From Fidelibacterota bacterium (GTDB taxonomy: Bacteria; Marinisomatota; Marinisomatia; Marinisomatales; TCS56), in contig DAOWAH010000149.1 of NCBI GenBank assembly GCA_030634675.1, positions 1 to 5,031 on the forward strand: DNA of 5,031 nt, written 5' to 3'. Below the pieces are notes generated by a model, which made no database searches, had not been told where the DNA came from, and worked only from the letters and a program-made list of their open reading frames with translations. This document shows positions 1-5,031 of the stretch, piece by piece. The number at the start of each line of letters is the position of its first letter. Position 1 is the first letter of the stretch. Made by a program: the position numbers and the translations under genes.

Positions 1-351
1 GGCTGAAATGAGATCAACCAGTTCATTGGGATCAGAATATTTCATTTTTATAATCCAGCCGGCACCATAACAATCACTATTGACTGATTCAGGAGAATCT
101 TCCAGGGATTCATTTACTTCAACAATTTTCCCCGTAACGGGAGCAAAAAGGTCAGCAACCGTTTTGACAGCCTCAATCGTACCGAAAGGGTCGCCTTTAT
201 CAAATTCCTGCCCGATTTCGGGAAGCTCAACAAAAATTATGTCCCCTAATTCACCCTGAGCAAAATCACTGATTCCGATAGTAATAATACCATCCTCATT
301 ACGTGTCCATTCATGGTCAGTTGTATATTGTAAATCTTGTGGAATATTCAT
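1..351 (-). CDS. gcvH: Glycine cleavage system H protein (partial, C-terminus cut by window edge)
   Basis: H protein is the lipoyl-carrying shuttle of the glycine cleavage system: its lipoyl arm takes the aminomethyl group from the P protein (glycine decarboxylase), presents it to the T protein, and is reoxidised by the L protein, in the cytoplasm. I translated this frame by hand from ATG at 349-351; 117 codons are open up to base 1, against about 125-130 residues for the family, so only roughly the last ten residues are missing. Visible family features are the N-terminal DHEW (residues 12-15), GISDFAQGELGDIIFVELPE (26-45), the lipoyl-lysine motif IEAVK with Lys63, the APVTGKIVEVN hairpin (70-80), the SPESVN segment (86-91) and YGAGW (95-99). 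A strong GGAGG seven bases upstream fixes the start. It follows accC after 43 bases, so it may be cotranscribed with it. H-protein-like copies can also serve lipoate transfer, which the sequence alone cannot separate. Confidence 0.96.
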   Translation of the reverse strand, partial: MNIPQDLQYTTDHEWTRNEDGIITIGISDFAQGELGDIIFVELPEIGQEFDKGDPFGTIEAVKTVADLFAPVTGKIVEVNESLEDSPESVNSDCYGAGWIIKMKYSDPNELVDLISA

Positions 352-358
352 TTATTAA

Positions 359-363
359 CCTCC
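359..363 (-). promoter_or_regulatory. Ribosome binding site of gcvH
   Basis: On the minus strand GGAGG lies seven bases before the gcvH ATG at 351. It is a near-ideal Shine-Dalgarno sequence and supports both this start and independent translation initiation of gcvH, although it probably shares a transcript with accC. Confidence 0.8.
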
Positions 364-394
364 GGGATTAACGAATATTAGCAGGTTAGATTGA

Positions 395-1741
395 TCATGG
401 ATTGTACTTGAATGTATCCAGAAAACTGGTATTATAATCTCCGGACCGGAAGTTTTCATCCCTCATTATTGCCTGGTGAAAGGGGATCGTGGTCTTGGGT
501 CCTTCGATAATACATTCTTCCAGTGCCCTTTGCATACGGTTAATAGCTCCCTGCCGGCTATTGGCATGTACTATGAGTTTAGCAATTAAAGAGTCGTATT
601 GAATAGGGATTCGATAGCCGGCATATACGTGTGTATCAACTCTGACACCTTTGCCACCCGGCATATGAAAACTCTCTATTAAGGCTGGGGAAGGAATAAA
701 ATTCTTATCAGGATCTTCCGCATTGATGCGGCATTCGATGGAATGCCCGCGCATTTTATGGTCATAAAAATATTCCGGGAATTTTTCACTGGCATGCATA
801 CGAATCTGTTGTTTGATCAAGTCGCAGCCAATTACCATCTCAGTTATGGGATGTTCGACTTGAATGCGTGTATTCATTTCCATGAAATAAAAATTATTGT
901 CGCTATCGAGTAAAAACTCGACCGTACCAACACCAACATAACCGGCTGCTTTAACACCTTTAATGGCAGTCGCGCCCATTTCATGGCGCAAGTCTTCACT
1001 GACAATAGCCGAAGGTGATTCTTCAATCAATTTCTGGTGGCGCCGCTGTATTGAACAATCGCGTTCACCAAGATGAACAGCATTTCCATCGGCATCGGCG
1101 ATGACTTGAATTTCAATATGTCGTGAACTCTCAATATATTTTTCAATATAGATAGCAGAATTTCCAAAAGCGGTCAAAGCTTCCGCAGTAGCGGTATTGA
1201 ATGCTCTTTCCATTGCATCAGCTGCAGGTACTATTCGCATTCCGCGTCCACCACCTCCTGCAGTAGCTTTCAATATGACCGGATAGCCGATCTGTTCCGC
1301 ATCTTTTAAGGCAGCTTCAACGCTGGGAGTATTTCCGTCACTACCTGGGATAACCGGTACGCCGGCTGCTTTCATTGTCAACTTCGCCTGAGATTTATCA
1401 CCCATAGCATTAATGATGTCCGGACCAGGACCGATAAAGTTGAAACCATTATCGATACAGATTCGCGAAAAATCAGCGTTCTCGGCCAGAAATCCATAAC
1501 CCGGATGGATAGCATCAGAATTAGTTATCTCACCGGCAGCGACAATGTGAGCAATATTGAGGTAACTTTCATTACTGGGTGGTGGACCAATGCAAACCGC
1601 CTCATCGGCAAAGCGTACATGCAGAGATAATTCATCGATTGTGGAATATATTGCTACAGTTGGAACACCTAATTCATGACAGGCACGGATAATACGAAGC
1701 GCAATTTCTCCGCGATTAGCTATTAGTATTTTTTTAAACAT
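395..1741 (-). CDS. accC: Acetyl-CoA carboxylase, biotin carboxylase subunit
   Basis: AccC uses ATP and bicarbonate to carboxylate the biotin on AccB, the first half-reaction of acetyl-CoA carboxylase in fatty acid synthesis, in the cytoplasm. The 448 residues match the usual length (about 445-450). The N-terminal biotin carboxylase domain opens with [14 protein letters not shown] (3-16). The ATP-grasp domain (about 115-320) has Lys116, Lys158, the glycine-rich loop AGGGGRGMR (161-169), His208, the [12 protein letters not shown] stretch (226-237) with Cys229 and Lys237, Glu275, and the active-site run [10 protein letters not shown] (288-297) with Glu288, Asn290, Arg292 and Glu296. The C-terminal domain carries Arg338 in ECRINAEDP and the YDSLIAKLI stretch (382-390). 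All catalytic residues I could place from knowledge of the E. coli enzyme are present. The protein ends after this domain with no biotinyl or carboxyltransferase fusion, so it is the stand-alone subunit. It lies 34 bases after accB. The bases before ATG at 1741 show no clear Shine-Dalgarno, but the conserved N-terminus makes the start secure. A paralogous pyruvate or propionyl-CoA carboxylase subunit is the main alternative; linkage to accB argues for AccC. Confidence 0.97.
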   Translation of the reverse strand: MFKKILIANRGEIALRIIRACHELGVPTVAIYSTIDELSLHVRFADEAVCIGPPPSNESYLNIAHIVAAGEITNSDAIHPGYGFLAENADFSRICIDNGFNFIGPGPDIINAMGDKSQAKLTMKAAGVPVIPGSDGNTPSVEAALKDAEQIGYPVILKATAGGGGRGMRIVPAADAMERAFNTATAEALTAFGNSAIYIEKYIESSRHIEIQVIADADGNAVHLGERDCSIQRRHQKLIEESPSAIVSEDLRHEMGATAIKGVKAAGYVGVGTVEFLLDSDNNFYFMEMNTRIQVEHPITEMVIGCDLIKQQIRMHASEKFPEYFYDHKMRGHSIECRINAEDPDKNFIPSPALIESFHMPGGKGVRVDTHVYAGYRIPIQYDSLIAKLIVHANSRQGAINRMQRALEECIIEGPKTTIPFHQAIMRDENFRSGDYNTSFLDTFKYNP

Positions 1742-1775
1742 GCAGTTGTAAATAAATCAAAAGTTGCACTCGAAA

Positions 1776-2225
1776 TTATTCAATCCGGAAGAGGGGTTGA
1801 TTGTACTCGACCGGTTTTCCATTTTCAACTAATACTTCTTTTACAACGCCGGTAACATTGGATTCGATTTCATTCATGATTTTCATTGCCTCCACGATGC
1901 ACAAAGAATCACCTTCAGTAACCCGGTCACCCACCTTGACGTAAGGCGGAGCCTCAGGGCTGGGAGAACAATAGTAAGTACCCGGCATAGGAGATTTTAT
2001 TTCAATGGCAGATTCGTCTAAGATTTCTCCGGAGCTTTCAGGTCCGGTTAACTGAGTTGGATTTTGATGATGTAGAGTAGTAGAGTAGGCTGGAATCATC
2101 TCAGGGTTTATGACACTAGAATTTTTTACTACCCGGTACTTTCGTCCCCAAAAAGTAGCTTCAATTTCATTAACATCACTATGTTCGAGGATATAAATTA
2201 AATCTTTGAGCTTATTTTTCCACAT
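1776..2225 (-). CDS. accB: Biotin carboxyl carrier protein of acetyl-CoA carboxylase
   Basis: AccB carries the biotin that shuttles CO2 from AccC to the AccA/AccD carboxyltransferase, which makes malonyl-CoA for fatty acid synthesis. The biotinyl domain fills the C-terminal half (about residues 73-149 from the chosen start). It has the biotinylation motif EAMKIMNE with Lys115, 34 residues from the C-terminus as in E. coli AccB. It also has the 'thumb' insertion SPSPEAPPYVKVGD, typical of acetyl-CoA carboxylase BCCPs and absent from most other biotinyl domains. The N-terminal part holds the usual predicted helix (KDLIYILEHSDVNEIEA) and a short beta segment (WGRKYRVVK). A variable linker of about 40 residues with several Pro, Ser and Thr joins the two halves. 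Two in-frame ATGs compete: at 2231 and at 2225. GAGGG abuts the first directly but sits six bases before the second, so I chose 2225 (149 residues); starting at 2231 would add only Met-Ala. The gene follows efp closely and precedes accC. Confidence 0.96.
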   Translation of the reverse strand: MWKNKLKDLIYILEHSDVNEIEATFWGRKYRVVKNSSVINPEMIPAYSTTLHHQNPTQLTGPESSGEILDESAIEIKSPMPGTYYCSPSPEAPPYVKVGDRVTEGDSLCIVEAMKIMNEIESNVTGVVKEVLVENGKPVEYNQPLFRIE

Positions 2226-2231
2226 TGCCAT

Positions 2232-2236
2232 CCCTC
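2232..2236 (-). promoter_or_regulatory. Ribosome binding site deciding the accB start
   Basis: Minus-strand GAGGG touches the ATG at 2231 with no spacer but stands six bases from the in-frame ATG at 2225. Ribosomes need several bases between the Shine-Dalgarno and the start codon, so this site favours the downstream ATG and a product beginning Met-Trp-Lys. Confidence 0.65.
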
Positions 2237-2253
2237 AATAAGTTAGCTTTGAT

Positions 2254-2820
2254 TTAGCTGGTTCGCACTCGTTCGATATATCCACCGGAACGAGTATCAA
2301 TCTTTAATATATCCCCCATATTGATAAACAACGGTACCGTAACTATGTAATCAGTTTCCACTGTTGCTGGTTTGGTGGCTCCGGTTGCTGTATTCCCTTT
2401 GACTCCCGGTTCAGTATGAGTCACTTCCAGTTGCACATGAGCCGGTAATCGCACATCCAGTACTTCCTCACCATCAAATATTAGATCAACATTCATTCCT
2501 GGTTTAAGATAGTTTTTCCCATCCCCAACCACTGGTCTGGATACATTTAACTGCTCATAGGTATCATTGTCCATAAAAACAAAGAATTGACTATCATCAT
2601 AAAGATACTGCATTTCTTTTGCTTCTATGCGTATCACTGCGATCTTAGCACTGACATTAAAGGTTTCATCAATTACTTTTCCGGATTGAATATCCTTTAA
2701 TTTAGTTCTGACAAACGCACCCCCCTTACCCGGTTTTACATGCAGAAATTCGACCACCCTCATTCGTTTCCCACGATGCAATAATACGACGCCATTTTTT
2801 ATTTCAGCTGCTGTTGCCAT
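2254..2820 (-). CDS. efp: Translation elongation factor P
   Basis: EF-P binds the ribosome between the P and E sites and promotes peptide-bond formation when the ribosome stalls on consecutive prolines. The 188 residues match the family length and all three domains are seen. The N-terminal KOW-like domain (about 1-64) has the loop VKPGKGGAF with Lys32 at the tip, where many EF-Ps are modified. The central OB domain (about 66-126) contains EMQYLYDDSQFFVFMDNDTY. The C-terminal OB domain (about 130-186) contains VTHTEPGVKGNTATGATKPA and DTRSGGYIERV. A lysine rather than arginine at the tip rules out EarP-type rhamnosylation, but whether it is beta-lysylated, otherwise modified or bare cannot be told here. 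In the C-terminal signature, Asp157 stands where family members usually have glycine. The start ATG at 2820 has AAGGAG nine bases upstream. The gene is 22 bases ahead of the accB Shine-Dalgarno region, the common efp-accB-accC arrangement. Confidence 0.97.
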   Translation of the reverse strand: MATAAEIKNGVVLLHRGKRMRVVEFLHVKPGKGGAFVRTKLKDIQSGKVIDETFNVSAKIAVIRIEAKEMQYLYDDSQFFVFMDNDTYEQLNVSRPVVGDGKNYLKPGMNVDLIFDGEEVLDVRLPAHVQLEVTHTEPGVKGNTATGATKPATVETDYIVTVPLFINMGDILKIDTRSGGYIERVRTS

Positions 2821-2829
2821 AAAATTTTG

Positions 2830-2835
2830 CTCCTT
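2830..2835 (-). promoter_or_regulatory. Ribosome binding site of efp
   Basis: Minus-strand AAGGAG stands nine bases before the efp ATG at 2820, good Shine-Dalgarno spacing. It lies in the 33-base gap after the BatD-like gene, between two short AT-only complementary arms (2844-2850 and 2822-2828). Confidence 0.75.
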
Positions 2836-2853
2836 TTGAAACTAAAATTTACA

Positions 2854-3843
2854 TCAGGACGTGGTGGATTCAAATTTTGAATCCAAATTTTCACGAGCCG
2901 TTGCCGGTTTCCAATAGACTACCGTATCGGTTATAAATTCTTCCGCCGATTTAAGGTCACTTAAACAGATTTCGCCAGTTGGAATTTGGCGGGCAAATTT
3001 TATCAGATCAGCACGTTTTAGAAGATCAAGCCATTTAACAGTGATATCATTCCGGAAGGGTAATAAATCTTGATTGATACGAATTTCTTCGGTAGTCATT
3101 TCGAGGGTTTTGATATACAGGCTGTTTTCAACATATTCACGCAACAGAAAAGTCAATTCGAAATAGAAATCTTTGTAAAATCCATTTTCCCACAGCTTTT
3201 TTTGCTTAAGCTGTTCGATTTTTCCGGAAGCTATCAAATCAGCGGGTTCAGTGGGGATTTCGGCCTGGATTATATCCGACTGATTATTAATCCTTTTCTG
3301 CCAGATGAGCACTGCAACAATCACCAAACCCAGTAATAATATTATTAATATTAGTGCTTTCCAAGGCATTATGATCGGAATTGCAACCGGACCTTTGATT
3401 GGCCGTAAACCGGCAGATCCGGACCCTGGAATAAGTGATTCAACCATAATAAAAATCGGGTCAGTTTTTAGTGTTACAGGTCGTTCTTCACCTGCTAGGG
3501 TGACCGAAACCGGAAAGGCCGGCAGTTTTACCAATCCAGTATCCCATAAAGCAATCTCGAATTGAATACCTGTCTCATCGCGGTGGTCGCCACTCAATTG
3601 TTTTTGAGATCTGATTTGGATGAGACTGGAATCGATTTCCCAAGGACCAAAACTGACGCGGCGTTGCTCTGATCCCTTAGCCCAGACTTGAAAATTAATA
3701 ACGTCACCGATAGTCGCATTAACGGTATCTACACTCGCTTCGATAAAAAAGGGCTGTGAAGAATAATCACGTCCACAACCAGAGAACGAAGTGCAGAGCG
3801 CAATCAAAATTGTAATAATAACATATCTTAAACGGAATTTCAT
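2854..3843 (-). CDS. BatD-like membrane protein of the MoxR/DUF58 module, putative lipoprotein
   Basis: The exact family is not certain; the layout is that of the BatD/DUF4381-like proteins found next to MoxR and DUF58 genes. Residues 1-22 form a signal peptide with basic KFRLR then a hydrophobic stretch, ending in FSGC, a lipobox-like site with Cys23. Residues 24-157 are a predicted extracytoplasmic beta-rich domain; TIGDVINFQVWAKG and the later VSVTLAGEERPVTLKTDPI resemble the oxygen-tolerance (BatD) repeat. A strong transmembrane helix lies at about 162-181 (ALILIILLLGLVIVAVLIW), followed by KR, which puts the C-terminus in the cytoplasm. Residues about 200-305 are helical, with FYFELTFLLREYVENSL (226-242), EMTTEEI (248-254) and ADLIKFAR (278-285), typical of the cytoplasmic domain in such proteins. 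The role is inferred: a membrane anchor linking MoxR and vWA proteins to the envelope. Its ATG overlaps the DUF58 stop by one base (TAATG) without a clear Shine-Dalgarno, suggesting translational coupling. Confidence 0.8.
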   Translation of the reverse strand: MKFRLRYVIITILIALCTSFSGCGRDYSSQPFFIEASVDTVNATIGDVINFQVWAKGSEQRRVSFGPWEIDSSLIQIRSQKQLSGDHRDETGIQFEIALWDTGLVKLPAFPVSVTLAGEERPVTLKTDPIFIMVESLIPGSGSAGLRPIKGPVAIPIIMPWKALILIILLLGLVIVAVLIWQKRINNQSDIIQAEIPTEPADLIASGKIEQLKQKKLWENGFYKDFYFELTFLLREYVENSLYIKTLEMTTEEIRINQDLLPFRNDITVKWLDLLKRADLIKFARQIPTGEICLSDLKSAEEFITDTVVYWKPATARENLDSKFESTTS

Positions 3844-4718
3844 TAAATTCGTTTTTTCCGTTTTTTAAAGTAAGTCATTATCGGTTCAACAAAGTCCTCG
3901 TTGATGGAAATTTGAATCAAGTCGAAATTGATTTGTTCACAATTTTTCTTGAACCGTTCAAACTGTTCGACTCGAGTGGCTGAAAAGTTTGTTCGTTCTC
4001 GATAAGAACCTGTGTCGATCCAGAACTGTTCACTGGTTTCCGGATCATGGACTTTAACCATACCAATTTCCGGAAGGTCCTTTTCCATCGGGTCATAGAG
4101 CTGTATTCCAATAATATCATGCTTCCGGTTGGCTATTCGTAGGGCTTTGATATAATCCTGATCAATAAAATCCGAAATCAAAAAAACAACGCTTTTGCGT
4201 TTAGCCACTTGGAGTAAAAATTCTATGGCAGTTTTAATGGAAGTCCCCTTTCCCTCGGGTTTATGATATAGTAACTCCCGCACAACACGGAGTACATGAG
4301 AACGTCCCTTTTTGGGAATAATATATTTTTCTACCTCGTCACTAAACAGAATCAGCCCAACTTTATCATTATTATTAATTGCCGAAAAACCCAGAACGGC
4401 GCCAATCTCGGCACCGATTTCAGTTTTAAATTTCTCGAAACTACCAAAATGACCCGATCGGCTGACATCGACCATTAAAAAGACCGTTAACTCCCGCTCT
4501 TCCTCAAAAATCTTTACGAAGGGATTACCTGTACGGGCGGTGACGTTCCAATCGATCAGGCGGATATCGTCCCCAGGCTGATATTCACGCACCTCCGAGA
4601 ATTGCATACCGCGGCCCTTAAAAACAGAATGATATTCTCCGCCAAATAATTCATTAACCAATCCCTTGGTACGGATTTCGATATGCCTGACTTTCCGCAG
4701 GACTTCCTTAGGAATCAT
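3843..4718 (-). CDS. DUF58 domain protein with vWA-like fold, MoxR partner
   Basis: This 291-residue protein belongs to the DUF58 family, which almost always sits beside MoxR ATPases and is thought to work with them as a substrate- or metal-linked adaptor; no biochemical activity is firmly known. The signature block covers residues about 30-75: HSVFKGRGMQFSEVREYQPG, then DDIRLIDWNVTAR (50-62) and PFVKIFEEERELTV (66-79). A vWA-like domain follows, with an apparently complete MIDAS metal site: DVSRS (Asp84, Ser86, Ser88), Thr159 in GKGTS, and Asp183 in ISDF. Many DUF58 proteins have a degenerate site, so the intact one is worth noting. There is no signal peptide or transmembrane helix, so it is cytoplasmic; the C-terminus is very basic (KKRKKR). 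It starts 15 bases after the moxR stop with no clear Shine-Dalgarno, which suggests coupling to moxR translation. The conserved N-terminus (KVRHIEIRTKGLVNELFGGEYHS region) supports the ATG at 4718. Confidence 0.93.
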   Translation of the reverse strand: MIPKEVLRKVRHIEIRTKGLVNELFGGEYHSVFKGRGMQFSEVREYQPGDDIRLIDWNVTARTGNPFVKIFEEERELTVFLMVDVSRSGHFGSFEKFKTEIGAEIGAVLGFSAINNNDKVGLILFSDEVEKYIIPKKGRSHVLRVVRELLYHKPEGKGTSIKTAIEFLLQVAKRKSVVFLISDFIDQDYIKALRIANRKHDIIGIQLYDPMEKDLPEIGMVKVHDPETSEQFWIDTGSYRERTNFSATRVEQFERFKKNCEQINFDLIQISINEDFVEPIMTYFKKRKKRI

Positions 4719-4733
4719 GCTTGGCTTATAGCT

Positions 4734-5031
4734 TTAGGGTACTTCGATAGAATCGAATAAACGTTGGATGATATCCTCGCTGGTAAGTTCCTCTGCTTCA
4801 GCTTCGTAAGTCAGAATGATTCGGTGTCTTAAAACATCGGCGCCGATATAATGAATATCCTCGGGAGTGACATAACCCCTGTGCTGCAGAAAAGCACGTG
4901 CTTTAGCGGCAACTATCAAATTGATCGAAGCGCGGGGTGACGCACCATAAGAAATCAAAGCTTTCAAATCTTTAAGTTTATAATCTTGAGGCACGCGCGT
5001 AGCAAACACCAGGGATAGTACATAATCCTCA
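4734..5031 (-). CDS. MoxR-family AAA+ ATPase (partial, C-terminal lid domain only)
   Basis: MoxR ATPases are AAA+ proteins that, with vWA-domain partners, act as chaperone-like machines in metal insertion, complex assembly or stress tolerance. Only the last 98 residues are inside the window; the frame stays open through the right edge, so the N-terminus with Walker A and B is outside. The valine codon GTG at 5009 is internal and not a start: the upstream residues EDYVLSL continue the family pattern. The visible part is the lid domain (AAA_lid_2 type): SYGASPRASINLIVAAKARA includes the GASPRA motif with the sensor-2 arginine, followed by HRGYVTPEDIHYIGADVLRH and RIILTYEAEAE, both hallmarks of MoxR C-termini. 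The gene is first of the visible module, 15 bases before the DUF58 gene. Subfamily assignment is not possible from this fragment, although the DUF58 neighbour fits the widespread MRP-type (MoxR proper) group. Confidence 0.94.
   Translation of the reverse strand, partial: EDYVLSLVFATRVPQDYKLKDLKALISYGASPRASINLIVAAKARAFLQHRGYVTPEDIHYIGADVLRHRIILTYEAEAEELTSEDIIQRLFDSIEVP

Noticed and set aside
352..394. Possible promoter for gcvH (minus-strand TAATAT in the gap after accC)
   Set aside because: A -10-like TAATAT is seen, but no matching -35 element at proper spacing could be found, and such hexamers are common in AT-rich gaps.
3070..3565. Two open frames on the plus strand (3070-3336 and 3305-3565)
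   Set aside because: They lie wholly antisense to the well-supported BatD-like gene, resemble no known protein, and have low-complexity content that matches the complement of its coding sequence.
3917..4120. Minus-strand open frame of 67 codons inside the DUF58 gene
   Set aside because: It is an out-of-frame shadow of the DUF58 coding sequence, with no ribosome binding site and no recognisable motif.
4296..4478. Plus-strand open frame of 60 codons
   Set aside because: It is antisense to the DUF58 vWA region, including the MIDAS motif, and shows no independent support.
5007..5009. GTG as the start codon of the MoxR fragment
   Set aside because: The frame stays open upstream to the window edge and encodes EDYVLSL, which fits the MoxR lid domain; the valine is internal.
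1..5031. CRISPR array, tRNA/rRNA, insertion sequence or phage element
   Set aside because: No spaced direct repeats, structured RNA signature, transposase or integrase frame was seen; the window is almost fully occupied by conserved housekeeping genes.

Overview
The window is a compact bacterial gene cluster in which all seven genes lie on the minus strand, so it reads from right to left. Gaps between genes are 43 bases or less and one pair overlaps, which suggests one operon or two abutting operons. The base composition is moderately AT-rich. The efp-accB-accC order, a MoxR/DUF58 module, and a putative lipoprotein signal peptide together suggest a Gram-negative-type bacterium. A member of the Fibrobacteres-Chlorobi-Bacteroidetes group (Neomarinimicrobiota or Ignavibacteria-like) is a plausible guess, but the sequence does not prove it.

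Right part (2854-5031): the C-terminal end of a MoxR-family AAA+ ATPase (cut by the window edge), then a DUF58 protein with an intact vWA-type metal site, then a membrane protein with a BatD-like layout (secreted N-terminal part, one transmembrane helix, cytoplasmic C-terminal domain). The last two genes overlap in a TAATG. This is the front half of a MoxR/Bat ('aerotolerance') type operon, a family thought to act as a metal-dependent chaperone or envelope-maintenance system. The VWA genes (BatA/BatB type) that often come next are not here.

Left part (1-2820): elongation factor P, then the biotin carboxyl carrier protein AccB and biotin carboxylase AccC of acetyl-CoA carboxylase, then glycine cleavage H protein GcvH (its C-terminus is cut by the left edge). 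AccB and AccC together carry out the first half-reaction of fatty acid synthesis: AccC carboxylates the biotin on AccB using ATP and bicarbonate. EF-P relieves ribosome stalling at proline runs. GcvH is the lipoyl swinging arm of the glycine cleavage system.

No RNA gene, mobile element, CRISPR array, clear terminator or long non-coding stretch is visible; the longest gap between genes is 43 bases. Most of the content is ordinary housekeeping. I see no convincing new system; the points worth a second look are the unusual junction of the Bat-type module with efp/acc, the putative lipobox on the BatD-like protein, and a few start-site and signature details.
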